Source: Favolaschia claudopus (taxonomy: Eukaryota > Basidiomycota > Agaricomycetes > Agaricales > Mycenaceae). From it: a stretch of 64,000 nucleotides of DNA. Position numbers and translations under genes: made by a program. Where the stretch lies: assembly GCA_037176885.1 (NCBI GenBank), contig JAWWNJ010000090.1, positions 496,001 through 560,000 of the forward strand. Direction: 5' to 3'. The notes under the pieces are model-generated. The model ran no database searches and was not told the origin of the DNA. It saw nothing but the letters and a program-made list of their open reading frames with translations. Below are positions 11,427-22,521 of this stretch, piece by piece (positions within the stretch are counted from its first letter, which is position 1; each line of letters begins with the position of its first letter).

Positions 11427-13017
11427 CTAATCAGAAGTGGTTGAACACATTTCAATGCTAAGAATGCCATTGAGATCAAGTTTGATTGTGTATTCTGACA
11501 AAGGGATGAGAAAGAAATCCAACTGATGCAGTTTACTGCTATTTTCATATATATGGACAGGTGTGCCCCATGGGTATGTTGCAAATTTATAGGTTTTTTG
11601 TGCAGGGACCGTTGTATTAGCTGGAAATACTTCAATCCATTTGTCACCAATGTTGATCTCAATGACATGAGGAACAATGTCAAGCAATAAAAGTTTTCTT
11701 GTGTGCTCTGGGATGATACCAGATAGAATCGCAGCTTGTATAGCTAAGCCTTGACCAACACCTACATCTTGCTGAACATCAGATATGATGCGCTTGCCAG
11801 GAAAGAATCCTGAAATCCAATCTCTGATGCAAGGAATCTGTGCAGTACCACCAACGAGGATGACCTCATTGATCAATGATCTTTCAATTCTTGCATTGTT
11901 GAGCACTTTTTTCACAGCATTGATTGTACGAAAAAATATATCATAACAGAGCTGCTGAAAAAATGCTTGGGTCAAAGATAATGAGACTTCAAGATCTTTG
12001 TAACAATACTGAACTGCCACAGAAGACTGAGCAGTTGAGGAAAGAGTGCACTTTGCTGTCTCACATGCAATACGAAGGCATTGCAAGGCTTGTGGATCAG
12101 AAGAGATATCTGTTGAACAAGTTTTGGTAAGATGCAACACAGCATGACATCAAACATACCAATCCTATGGATCTGGTTGAACTCTGCCAGACAATGGTCA
12201 ATGAGGCGTTGATCTAAATCTTCACCTCCCAAATGATTTTCCCCGATTGTGGCCACAATTTCCACTATCCCCTCATCAACCGCTGCAACAGACGTGTCAA
12301 ATGTACCTCCACCAAGATGAAAAATCAAGAGATATGTTGTATCTAGTGTGGTGGGGTTTTTATGCGCATAAGACAGGGCTATTGCACTTGGCTCATGAAC
12401 AAGACGGAAAAAAGAAAACTCAGCCAAAGCACAGGCTGATAAAGTTGCTTGACGTTGAGTGTAAGTATAACATGAGGGAATGCTGACTACTACATGTTGA
12501 ATTGTAGCTTGTAGCTTCCGCTCAGCCAAGGACTTCAGATGAAGCAAAATTGTAGCCATAAATTCTTCAGGCGACTGAGATTGTAAAAACAAAATATGAA
12601 GAACAACTTATGACTGCCGTTTATCTGCTCACATATTCTTTTTGTTGCCCACACATGTTGATGCATATATAAGGCTGGTTGAGTCTATTGACTATGGTGA
12701 ATGGAAGGTACATCAAATCTGTTTGAACGGTGTGGTCATCAAAGCATCTTCCAATCAACCTCTTTACAAGATTGAATGACCTGAGACGAATGAAGCTATC
12801 ATCACTTGATCATGAAAGGGAACTACAATAGACTCAACTTCTCAATTACAACTGTGTTCAAACTAGTATCATTGGATAAGGTTTCAATATGCTCTTCAAC
12901 GTAAAGTGAAACATTACTTAAAATGAAAGAAATGAAAACAGATTGTGTCCAGAGTTTGACATATAAATACCTCTGGCAAGTTCCCAGATCAATGGCAATT
13001 ATTGGAATAAATGTCAT
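11427..13017 (-). CDS. Divergent Hsp70-like protein without a C-terminal lid
   Basis: Five exons: 13017-12971, 12916-12827, 12780-12633, 12574-12160 and 12109-11427. All introns are 46-58 bp GT-AG with fitting phase, giving about 460 aa. The Hsp70 ATPase signatures are in order: phosphate 1 (IAIDLGTC), connect-like KRLIGR, SIPSCYTYTQRQAT, the HEPSAIALSYAH helix, phosphate 2 (HLGGGTFD), HLGGEDLDQRLIDH, and the adenosine motif VILVGGTAQIP. The usual Asp of the phosphate-2 motif (DLGGGT) is His here. After a short beta-domain (TYKFATYPWGTPVHI) the protein stops, lacking the helical lid and any C-terminal EEVD or retention signal. Canonical Hsp70s are about 640 aa. The segment between exons 2 and 3 is shorter than in canonical Hsp70s, so that splice may be wrong. 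A pseudo-ATPase or degenerate paralogue is likely. Confidence 0.8.
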
Positions 13018-13776
13018 AGTAATGATATAAGCTTGATTCAGTGATTGAGAAACAGTGCTAGCCCTTTCGAATTCAATTCAGCCTTCTTTTATAGCATCAT
13101 AGGTATATATATATATATATACGAACGGTTTTGGTTAAACATAGATCATGTCAAATTGTGTGCCAAAACTTTGAAGGAGAAACCCAGCAAAATAGCGATG
13201 CTGTGTAGCACAGGGGCTTGAAAATATAAAAAATCGAAAAAGGAAACAGGGAGAAAAGAGAAAGGGAGAACTCGCTGTTCACCTTCGTTTGAGCTCTGCT
13301 TTTTGGCAGACGGTATTCTTGATGATAGGTCTACCCACTGGTCTCGAAAAGCCGCGGAAAATTGCGTCCAACGTTGATTCTGGTGTCAGCTAGATGAAAG
13401 CAGAATCATGGTGCAAACCTGCCCTTTTTGATTAAATTTTGTGGATCTTTCCGTGCGTCTAGTGCTGGGAACAAATAGCAAGTGTCTAAAATGGGTTTTA
13501 TTCACCGGCCCAACAAATGTGTCTGCGCGCATCAGCCAAACATGCAACGAAATCACACATCTCCGTGTCTTGACTGCGACCTCGAAGGCACCAGGAGAGT
13601 GTAGGTTTCACTGAAGCCCATACTGACCGCTTCTCTGCTTCGATCTTTGTCTGCTGCATTGCTATCTTGCCATCGCCCTCAATAATTTCTAGGTTCTCGT
13701 TTGCACTCACCTCTCGACTTTTCTGTGCCACTCTATCTGGGTTTCAAGATTAGCAAGATTTCCTGTCTTTTCAGCT
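13018..13776. other. Intergenic region
   Basis: It contains a (TA)n microsatellite near 13104-13121. A minus-strand frame at 13731-13498 (77 aa, Glu/Lys-rich then Cys-containing) has no support beyond being open. Confidence 0.35.
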
Positions 13777-14395
13777 TCAAAGAGTGGGTCTTCCAAGGTG
13801 CGTGCTTTCCATATTTTCAGTTTTCACTGGTAATTGACATAACCTGAAATAACCAAGGTTCTGAACACACACCTGCCTTTGGCCACCATACTGCGAAGCC
13901 GTATGATGCTGCTGCCGCACCAACAGTACACCAAGGCACACCGTCATAAACACACCACGCCACCGCGTCAACTTTGCTGCTGCACCCGATCTCGAAGCTG
14001 CCGCTGACTGCCCGCCACTATTTGAGCTCGTCCAAGATGCACCTCAGATGCTTTCTGAACCATTTGGAGTACAGTTTGCGTCCACGGGGGCGCTCATTCT
14101 CATTTGCAAGGTGATCATCTGCATCATCTTCCTTGCCGATATGTTCTGCATGCAGCGCTGCCGACCTAGCGTAATTGTTTATGTTGGTGATAAGATCGAT
14201 GGAATTGGGAGATGAAGAGCTGGGCAGTGGTGCTGAGAATGCGAGGTTATTGGTAGGATCGGCAATTGCACGAGAAATGACATCACGGTGAAACGGTGAG
14301 TGTGGGTGTAGGCGTGAAATATACTGAAGTACAAAATCACAAAATCTAATGCAATACGACGTGTGTGTGTGTGTGTTCAGGGTGGCACGTATCAT
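13777..14395 (-). CDS. Possible small hypothetical gene (weak)
   Basis: A minus-strand frame 14395-14018 (125 aa) contains a Ser/Pro/Asn-rich middle, an acidic run (GKEDDADDHLANENE) and a basic end (KLYSKWFRKHLRC). A second minus-strand frame directly downstream (about 14037-13777) reads Ser/Gly/Ala-rich into a hydrophobic stretch (GVFMTVCLGVLLV) that could be a membrane helix. The two frames differ by one and I found no intron that joins them. This could be one frameshifted gene or unrelated frames. The (GT)n tract at 14361-14376 lies at the start of the first frame. Confidence 0.2.
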
Positions 14396-14489
14396 CCCTC
14401 AGAATACTTGTGCAAGCTTCAATCAATCAAGCGAAGAGTCACTCTTTCTGAGACTTCGACATGAGAAATTCTGAGTCTAGCGGGGAGGG

Positions 14490-14860
14490 TCTTCGTGCCA
14501 ATAGAAAAGCGTCGCCCGGTAGTGGATTGTCAACCGGTGAGAAGCTTTCTGGATGACAACCGGCGGGCAGAAGGCGCGGCTCAGCGGGACAGGGTTCTTA
14601 TACGACTGGTGCGAGGCTCTTACGTCGATGGCGCGGACACTGACAGTGACCTGGGCTCTTACACCACTATGCGGCAGCGGGCACGAACGGGGGTCTTCAA
14701 ATACTGCGGAACGGCTGGCACACGGGGCGTCGACGGCGCGGAATCAAGCACGAACGGGGGTCTTGGTTATACCGCGGAACGGCGAGAAACGGGGCTTCGT
14801 ATTTCAGGAGGGCTCGGGCTCAAAGGCTGGCGGGGCTCTCAAAGTTCTGGCGGCTCGGTA
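14490..14860 (+). repeat. Degenerate G-rich minisatellite
   Basis: Two well-kept copies of a unit of about 70 bp begin near 14680 and 14749; each opens with GCACGAACGGGGGTCTT and continues with GCGGAACGGC and AC.GGG. Weaker copies sit on either side (GGCTCTTAC blocks near 14605 and 14653, GGGCTCGGGCTCAAAG near 14810). Two overlapping plus-strand frames run through it, which is usual for short tandem repeats and is not evidence of a protein. Confidence 0.55.
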
Positions 14861-16410
14861 TGCCACAAGTCTTTCCGTATCACTCGAATCTCTCTCACAT
14901 ATCAAGTCTAGTCTCGTTCAAAGCTTCAATTCAAATTCTAGAGTCCGCTACAAACTGCCCTTGTCTACGGGTAGGTAATTGACTGAGTAATAAAAAGTAC
15001 ACCGGGAGATTAAATACATGCAGCGGGAGCAGAAATAACCAAATAAAATTATGATGAGAGAGTGTCCAAGTTTGATGCCGCGCCCGCTGGGAACCAATGG
15101 TATATTCAGGATTGCGAGTCGTGAGTGAAAAGACTGCCTCCCGGAGAAAGTCCATGCGTGCGGGTGGGTATTGCGCCTCATTGCAGTGCTATGGCGTGCT
15201 GGTTGCCATGTTCCCGGGAGGGGACACGAAATTCCTCCTTCATAATATGGTCTTGCCACTGGTCGAGTTGAAGTCGAAAAGGCTTCCTGCTGAGTAGTTA
15301 GTCAACGGCTCGACAGCGGTCAAGTTCGTCTCGTCTTCTATCTTCAGAACAGTCCAAGTCCCAGGGAAAGTAGGGAGAGCCGAGCCGTGTTAGCGGCTCG
15401 CCACTCGCCACTCGGGTTGTCCGCAATCAGCGGGAAATGCCCCCGGCAACTCGCCATGTCCTTCTCATCATTCTGACAGAGCCGTTGGCTAGATAGCCGT
15501 TGGCTCCGTGGTGCTCCCGCTGGTAGTCGGTTAAGCCCCGGCTGTCCTGGATCAGCCGGCGTGCTCGGTTAGACCCTGCCGGTGATGATGTCCGTCGGTA
15601 GAGTGGCCGTCCTGAGTTCGAAGTTGAACTCAGATGGTCCCCCGCTAGATCTTCTTCATGTGGGTCGGCGGGTGAGCGCCTAACCTCAGGGAGGTCGGTA
15701 GTTCCTCTTGGTAGCCTCCAGCACCTCGAGATAGTAGTTTCCCACTAAGTCCCTTGGCCCGACAGTTTAGAAATAGTCAGCGGCAGAGTCTCGCACCCAT
15801 GTTTAGGGAAATGTCGCTAAGGCGCTGCTACCCGTTAGTGGCCTGCCAGCTTGTCGGCTATCCACAGTAATAAGATACTGCCCGCAAGGACGGGCATATC
15901 TTCTATTATTCTAGTCCCACTTCTCCCGCTGATAGGTCTCGAAAATCGATAAATTTTGGGCATTCCATGCCTAGCCGCTGAGCGGCCCTATCAGTGGTGG
16001 ATACTGTGATGGAGAACGGCAGCGGTGGTGCAAGAGGTGAGCAGATTTAAAATCACCGACATTGACATTAACCTCCCAAAATTAAGTGATGGCCTGCGGT
16101 TTGTGCTGGATAGGGGTTGAGCCGAAAATATATGACGTCAGTTGCCAACGTCACCCGAGGCTTACGCTCTGCCAACAGCTGCTGAACGCTGTCAAAAATG
16201 TTTCAGAAACGCAGTTTTACATATCTCACATGAGGATATGAGATAATCTGAAGAGGCACAACCATACTATAGGTCTAAGATGGGGGGGGGGGGGGGGGTA
16301 GACAAACTTTCAGGGTGCCAAGAGATCTGTATTACAATCAGGAAGATCACTCACCTCTTGTGGTGGTGTCCTCGGAAAGGGCAGTAGGTGTGGAGGTATC
16401 ATCTCTCTCA
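14861..16410. other. Structured non-coding stretch
   Basis: From about 15300 to 16000 the sequence is GC-rich with no long frame and several short perfect hairpins: CTGAGTTC/GAACTCAG at 15612-15633 and TGCCCG/CGGGCA at 15879-15896. A run of 17 G lies at 16282-16298. It could be a solo LTR, a transcribed non-coding element or an old repeat; nothing in it decides. Confidence 0.35.
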
Positions 16411-16824
16411 TTAGATGTATGGGGTAGGTACATTGGCACCGTAGGTAACAAGCTCAAACTCTTTGAGACGACACGAGATATTGATGTGCGAGAATGACTT
16501 GATAACCCCTAAGCAAGCTTCAGTGACAGTACGCAACTTGAATATTGAGTAGATGAGATTATAATATTACGCACCAGATTGGGGATAGGCTGTATTGAAC
16601 TGCTTCTGCCTGCCACAGCAGGGCTCATCGATGTCCCGGCCTCCGGAAAGCAGGTAGGTATCCGAGTTGATGGTGCCGACAGTTTGACTCTCACTCAGTC
16701 TAGGCTTCTTGGCTGCTGTTGAAAAATTCCAGCGGGGGTTGACACTGAAGGTTCTCTGGGGGTACAACGGCCGCGTCCTCAGCCTTTCGCTTGTTCTTTG
16801 AGTCCTTGGGACGACCACAACCAT
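16411..16824 (-). CDS. Small hypothetical protein
   Basis: Two exons, 16824-16575 and 16517-16411, with a 57-bp GTGCGT..GAAG intron whose phase fits, give about 118 aa. The N-terminal half is Arg/Thr-rich (MVVVVPRTQRTSERLR) with a short basic cluster (AKKPRLSES) that could act as a nuclear signal. The second exon reads ACLGVIKSFSHINISCRL and ends at a TAA. No family is recognised. The open frame continues upstream of the ATG into the tRNA-like sequence, so an upstream exon cannot be excluded. Confidence 0.35.
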
Positions 16825-17000
16825 TTTCGGGTCCAATTTCGGGAGCCTCAGAAGTCGGGGGCAGCGCTTTGGGATGTTGATAGTGATAAGATGTTGTTCC
16901 GAGAATCTCGAGGAGAGAAAATAGGTGAAAAATCCGAGGTGTACAACAGCCCGGTGATGTGCATGTGATCGTGCCAGCTTTGAAAATACAAGATAAAAGA

Positions 17001-17096
17001 GTGATTCCACTGGGAGTCGAACCCAGTGTTGATGAGAAATCAGTGATTTACCTGATGTGTACTATTCGCTATTAGGCTGCTATTGCCCCACATCAC
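17001..17096 (-). tRNA. tRNA-like sequence (possible intron-containing tRNA or SINE head)
   Basis: On the minus strand a perfect T-arm is visible (CTGGG TTCGACT CCCAG), containing a good B box. The ends GTGAT and ATCAC pair, and a TTTT run three bases after the 3' end would stop Pol III. The total of 96 nt is longer than a simple tRNA, so an intron or long variable arm is needed. I could not fold a convincing D-arm or anticodon arm, so the isotype is not assigned. Confidence 0.35.
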
Positions 17097-17311
17097 CAGT
17101 ACTCAGCCGAGGCTGGGAACCCAGCCTCGTGGATGTGAGGTCTACAAGCCCTCAACGGATTCACTACTTAAATGTTGCTACTATTCTGTGGCAGCTAAAT
17201 AGGGTGGAAAGACCTTGCAGTCAAATTTAATCAAGTTGATTACAAGTTACATTGAGTGCAACAAAGGGGAAAAAAGTAGTCCAAACTGCACACAAAGTCA
17301 GATTCATACAT

Positions 17312-18433
17312 CTAATTCAACACTGGATGTGATACTTCTCCCGGACCAGGAAGTAGGTTACGGACACGAAACCCAGGAAATGCGGTATCGTCATCATCCT
17401 CAGGGCCCAGCCTAGCAACCCAGTCATGATGGGCAGTGACAGTGAACAAGGGAGGATCACCATCAATATAACCATTTCGATTCCGAATCCCACGGGTTAG
17501 CTCTTCGCGAGCTATCCAAAGCCGCACATCCTCAACAGTGCATTGTAATTCTTCAGCCCGTTCACGGATTGCAATTGACCGTTGTAGAGAATGCTCATGG
17601 ATCATTTCAGGGCTCATGAAGTGGTTGGTTGGGAGTGGCTTGTTGACTGTATAGAGGATGCCAGTGTGGTCTAGGTAAGTGATTTCCCATTCAGCAGCTT
17701 CCTCTCCCATAGTTCTGATAATGGTACGGAGGACAACCTCATCTCCATGACGTGGGTCAGGAGACCGCTGAATGGAAAGAGACACTGGTAGCTCTGATTG
17801 ATCATTGGGGTCCACAGCGACTGGAGTGTGATCTGAATTAGTAGAATCAGAGCTAGCGCTAGTGCTCAAGTTGGTGAGGATGGACTCTACTTCTTCCTCC
17901 TCAGCTTCATCTTCATCTTCTGCAAGCTGAGCAGCTTGGATTACATTGGTTTTGGGATCAATGCAACTAGCATGGCCTCCAATAAAGTCAAAGTTGGACT
18001 TATAGTGCGATAGCTCGCTCATTCTGGCATTTTCTTCAGGATTCTCCAGTTCATTGAATACCCCTGGGATGGAGCACCCCACATTCTCATCCTCTAATAT
18101 GACTCGCTGAGCACAAAGCACAGATTGGTCTATGGAATCAATAGGCCCAATGCTAGGCTCCAGAAGTACGTGGTTGCCAAGTGTGTTGTATCCTGAGACA
18201 ACAACTAGACCAGCTTCAGAAGATTGTATATTGATAAGGGATACCGGCTCGAGGCCAGGCAAAGAAACCGGGGACACCAGGGTGGAAGCATCACCCCCAG
18301 CAGGAGCTTGAGACATCACAGAATGCAAAACTGAGTTTACGCCCAATACAGAGGTGTCTGATAGGTAGGGTGGAAGCACTTGCTCAGACGGAAAGCCTCG
18401 ACAGTTGTTCCTTCTGCGGGGGGGTACCAACAT
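17312..18433 (-). CDS. Uncharacterised acidic protein, about 373 aa
   Basis: One long open frame on the minus strand. It starts at ATG 18433 (MLVPPRRRNNC) unless an upstream exon exists: the frame stays open to about 18490 and is preceded by an acceptor-like TTTATAG, so an upstream exon is likely. Features by position: a Leu/Val/Ser-rich first half, an acidic run near the middle (AEDEDEAEEEEVE) followed by Ser/Thr, and a more globular last third (EWEITYLDHTGILY, then ELTRGIRNRNGYIDGD, then FPGFRVRNLLPG). No known domain is recognised. It lies in tandem with the next minus-strand gene upstream, 470 bp away. Confidence 0.6.
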   Translation of the reverse strand: MLVPPRRRNNCRGFPSEQVLPPYLSDTSVLGVNSVLHSVMSQAPAGGDASTLVSPVSLPGLEPVSLINIQSSEAGLVVVSGYNTLGNHVLLEPSIGPIDSIDQSVLCAQRVILEDENVGCSIPGVFNELENPEENARMSELSHYKSNFDFIGGHASCIDPKTNVIQAAQLAEDEDEAEEEEVESILTNLSTSASSDSTNSDHTPVAVDPNDQSELPVSLSIQRSPDPRHGDEVVLRTIIRTMGEEAAEWEITYLDHTGILYTVNKPLPTNHFMSPEMIHEHSLQRSIAIRERAEELQCTVEDVRLWIAREELTRGIRNRNGYIDGDPPLFTVTAHHDWVARLGPEDDDDTAFPGFRVRNLLPGPGEVSHPVLN

Positions 18434-18904
18434 GGGAGCAAAGGAAGACAATATGTCTGATAGGTCACCAAGTTGTTCTATAAACTTCTTTCAGATTATA
18501 TAGACGTTAGGTGGACCAGCAAAAATTTAAAAAAGTATTAAGTGGTTGGAGACATAAACGGAACACAACTGAACCAAACCAGATTCTATGAAGAACAGGT
18601 CAGTGTAAGTATTAGGCCCAACTTAAGATGACCTCACTTACATTAATATTGGCTGTGAGAACTACGTAGTACAATTAATTATGGAGCAGTGATATGAGTA
18701 ATTATGTATGATTAAGCAATAAAACAAATAAGAGGCGAAAGAGTGAACATATACATGTAGAAAAAACGGTACCCACCAAATGACTACTGACCATGGTTCA
18801 AAGTGCAACAAAGTGTCTAAGGGCTACATCACACTGGTTGTAGAGCTTGATAACACAGATCAATTCGACATCGAGGACATCTACATCATGTTCTACATAC
18901 TGAA
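18434..18904. other. Intergenic region between two minus-strand genes
   Basis: AT-rich. It may hold the first exon of the gene ending at 17312, but no convincing ATG-plus-donor pair was found. Confidence 0.35.
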
Positions 18905-19693
18905 TCAAATATGAAGCTTTGCAAAGAGATCTGCTACTGCATTGCTAGCGTTCTTGCTTCCACTTGGGGGAAGTGGAACAATGGATGTGCTAGGCTGATC
19001 AAAATCTCCGACATTATCATGCACCAAATCTTCAATATGGAAAGCCATGATTGTCAGTGCAAGGCCACGATCTTCTTCCATTCCAGCAGGGTCGACATGA
19101 GCAGTCCACTTGACTTGGAAAAAACCAATGCCATTAAAGCAACGATTTCCTTCAAAAATTCGTGAAGGTGAGCTTTGATGTGTGTGATTATTGATGGTAG
19201 TTATAACTGGAAATTTAATCCCAGCCCAGTCCTTCCAAGTTCCGCTAATCCAGGCATGATTACTGGTGATTTTAACAAAACGTGCACTGTATCCTGTAAG
19301 ACAAGAAAGATACTCGTACTCTGACAAAGCAAGCCTGATAGCTACAAATTGGGTTGTGCCATAGGAATGAGTACCCTGGTGTATTGCACACTCAATACGA
19401 AGAATATTAGAAGGTCTGGGGCGATAAGCAGAAATAGAGCTAGAAGTGAGACTGTTTTGAACTTGGAATGTAATGTTGGCATAATGTGTCTCTCTATTGT
19501 CAGTACTAGTGCTTTTAGAGCCACCTTCTTCACAGATGAAAGGAAGAAGCATAGTGTTGGCATTCCAATACCACGTGCTTCCCACCGTATGTGTATGTGG
19601 ATCACGAACAACTGCAACTACCACAGTAGCTTCAACGGTTCCATACTGAGGAAAGGATAAATTATGGTCTCCTCCCAGTAATTTTGAGTTCAT
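18905..19693 (-). CDS. Uncharacterised protein, 262 aa
   Basis: An uninterrupted minus-strand frame from ATG 19693 to a TGA/TAA-class stop at 18905. The sequence is rich in Thr, Asn and aromatic residues, with alternating hydrophobic pattern (YGTVEATVVVAVVRD, then TQFVAIRLALSEYEYL) that suggests a beta-sandwich-like fold, and a Ser/Asn-rich end. There is no signal peptide or membrane helix. I recognise no domain. Codon-like composition, length and absence of internal stops support a real gene. Its neighbour at 17312-18433 points the same way, but there is no sign that they are one transcript. Confidence 0.6.
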   Translation of the reverse strand: MNSKLLGGDHNLSFPQYGTVEATVVVAVVRDPHTHTVGSTWYWNANTMLLPFICEEGGSKSTSTDNRETHYANITFQVQNSLTSSSISAYRPRPSNILRIECAIHQGTHSYGTTQFVAIRLALSEYEYLSCLTGYSARFVKITSNHAWISGTWKDWAGIKFPVITTINNHTHQSSPSRIFEGNRCFNGIGFFQVKWTAHVDPAGMEEDRGLALTIMAFHIEDLVHDNVGDFDQPSTSIVPLPPSGSKNASNAVADLFAKLHI

Positions 19694-20286
19694 TGTTGCT
19701 ATTGTGCCAATGGAAAATAGTCAATGACTACATCAAACAAAACTGCACCATATTCGCAAATATAATACACACCTTGTAATTGATACTTTGGCCAAATGTT
19801 GAGTTGGAATAATACAGAGGGAAGCACTATATATATTGAATGAACACAAATGATGTTAAACACATATATAATTATATCTCACTTCTATATTAGGCTATCT
19901 AGCTATTGCTATATGTACCATAAGAAAAACAATAGTAAATAGATAATAGTAACAATATCTGATGACTGTAATTTTGTTGTTTCGTCAATTTCTTCTCATT
20001 TTCCTTCGTGCCCAAAGCGAGGCACAACAACTTTAGTAACATAGACGCTCAGAAACACCTATTGATGGCGCCGAGTGCCTATTCCGCCCATACAACACCT
20101 ATTTTCCGTGCCAAACACCTATTCCGGCTCACGAACACCTACTCTACATTCTTCAGGTATATTATTGCTTATGTGAACTCAATTTGTAACTTACCATCCT
20201 TCCGAGTCGCAATCAACATGGGGAACGACAAGAACACGCAAGTGTGTCATTATCCAAAGAATATTCTAATACTTTTATTTGTATGT
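19694..20286. other. Intergenic region with a short tandem repeat
   Basis: AT-rich to 20000. It contains the short repeat listed at 20054-20145. A plus-strand frame at 20008-20466 exists only because of that repeat and the antisense of the next gene. Confidence 0.4.
20054..20145 (+). repeat. ACACCTATT short tandem repeat
   Basis: About five copies of a roughly 20-bp unit, each containing (A)ACACCTATT or GTGCCTATT followed by C/G-rich spacer (near 20054, 20076, 20095, 20115 and 20135). Confidence 0.6.
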
Positions 20287-21510
20287 CTACAATTCATGAT
20301 TTACAAACGCGCATTTCCGAATACGCGGTCCGTCAATCATGTTAGTGGGATCCACCTCCATTCTATGTTTGCGGCCGATGGGTTGGGCGGGTGCAACAAG
20401 GGAAGAGTCGATGGGAGAGGGGTGGTCCATGGGAGAGGGTCCAACGGGGAAATGATTGATGGGTGAAGGGACAACAGCCATCGGAGACAGACTGAAGGTC
20501 AGACTGCTCTGGGAGTGACTGTAAATAATTGTCTATAACCTCCTGAGTTCCCGCCATGAATTCGTCGAAATCGAATCCCGGTGCATAGAGCATCGCACGC
20601 AGGTCTTCCTCCGAGATGTTGAGTGACTCGCCGGTATCTGGCAATGGGAAGGGAATCCCGGTGACGTTGGAGGCTGTAGCTTGTAAAAAGAAATCGGCGG
20701 GAAGAATTCTTCGTTGGTCTGGTTGAGAGCTATGTGTTCGTTAGTAGATTCAAAAAGGAGCACGGGAATCCTTACTTCACGTCTGAGCTGAGGCAATGGT
20801 GAGCTTGTTGGCGGCGATATCATGAATTGTTCTGCTGAAGATCTCTTCGAAATCAACGCAAACTAGCAATAAATTGGCAACTCACCTCCAAAGCCTTGAC
20901 TTTGCGACGAGGCTGCGTCAATTTCGGAACAAGTTGAGGATATCATCAATTCGTCTGCCATCATCGCTCAACGAGAAGGAAACAAGAATCTTTATGAATT
21001 GAACTCACCTTCGGCCTCCGTGTCGGGCTCCTCAGCCCGAGCCCCGACGAGACAAGGAATCAATGAGAGAGATTTGTTGGATCTCGTAGAATTACTATGA
21101 TGAGGAGCGCAGCCAAGATACTTCTTTTGTGATTTAAGCTCTGCCCATGCGGCCTTGTGACAATCTACTGCTGCCTTCTGAAGCTGTTTGGTCTCAGCGA
21201 CAATCTGTTCAGCATTAGTAATTGCTTCCCCAAGGTTATCATGCTCCTCGCAGTAAGACTGCCGATTGGCGATCCGGGTAATGTTCCTGCGCATACGATC
21301 CCGATAATTATTGTTATTACGATTCATCAGGATGCAGGTCTTGCGCGCAGCAGCAAGCAAAGCTGCCTTCTCAAAACCAAACTTTTGGGCGCTAAAATCA
21401 GTGGAGTTGTCATTGTTTAATGATATCACATACATTCGAACAGCCTCAACGGGGAGAAGGTTAATTGTAGTCGCTTTGTTGGTTGCAACATGTGCGCTTT
21501 CGATGAGCAA

Positions 21511-22020
21511 TCTCTACTCCATCCACTTTGACATGGAGGCAGCTTAGGTTCAAGGCTTCGGTGCCTAGCCGATGCAAATGGTTGCTGACCACCTGAAACT
21601 ACATAACGAGTTTTGTTCCCTTGATGGGGACGAATTGGTTCAATATGTTATGAAGCTCTGTAGTGTTCATCTTGAGCGGTATTCACAATTTAACCGCACT
21701 GTGACTTATGTTGATTTTTTGTTCTAGATCAACAGATGAGCTCCTCCCTTACATTGGACGGGAGACTGTCGAGTATCTCAATCATATTCGTGGGCTATCT
21801 GACCCGGCAGATATAAACAATTATCCCAAATTTTGCAAAAACAGTACAAACAAGAAAATGCGAGGTACGAAGCTAGAGTTTAACTGATATTATACTTATT
21901 AATGCGTCACAGATTGGTATTCCGATAAAATTTGGTACATTTGGCTCTTTCGCGGGGTATAACAAGTTGTTATCGCGTTTCCCTGCGGGATTTTGGCAGC
22001 AAACCCCATCGCACACCTGT
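21511..22020 (+). other. Inverted internal segment of the transposase-like gene
   Basis: This block encodes, on the plus strand, what should be the middle of the minus-strand gene. It reads LYSIHFDMEAA, then (after a TAG at 21545 and another at 21566) VADHLKLHNEFCSLDGDEL, a 49-bp intron, STDELLPYIGRETVEYL, another GTACGA..CAG intron, and finally FWQQTPSHT. Turning it around joins NLYSIHFDMEA to the upstream ..VKFKAFYPD and FWQQTPSHT to the downstream LIESAH, so both edges make sense only if the block was flipped in place. Confidence 0.65.
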
Positions 22021-22521
22021 CAGGATAAAATGCTTTGAACTTGACTGCTTTACCGGTAACTTGTTTTACGACCTTGAAGAAAGCCTCAAAAAGATTTGTG
22101 AATACCTCCTTCGTGAATGAATTAACCTAAATGCGGGCAGTGGTGATACCTTGGCTAACGGTGAGAAAAAAAAGAGCAAAATACGATATTGCTTACGTTT
22201 GTGAGTTGGTGAGTACCGGATTGCCGCCTCCCATTCATTGAGCTCGCCTTGCATCCGCTTGAAGGTGATATCCCCCTCAAGAAACATAAAACCTTTGTCG
22301 TGCAGAAGGGCAGCGAGCGCCGGCACCATTGTGACCGCAATTTGATTTCATTGATGGTTCGGATGTGGTGGATGTAACGGTCAGCTAAGGGTAATTTACA
22401 GTCGCTCTCATGGTCCGCTACAATGCCTGGATGGGTGGCCAGATGAGTTTTAGTCAAATGCGCATCATGCAGCAATACGTACCTGCCCAGAGCAGACCAG
22501 CTGGAGTCTCCTCATGCTTGA

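Noticed and set aside
14495..14978. Two overlapping plus-strand frames through the G-rich minisatellite
   Set aside because: Open frames in two phases over a tandem repeat are expected by chance.
20008..20466. A 152-codon plus-strand frame
   Set aside because: It is made of a short tandem repeat and the antisense of the last exon of the transposase-like gene.
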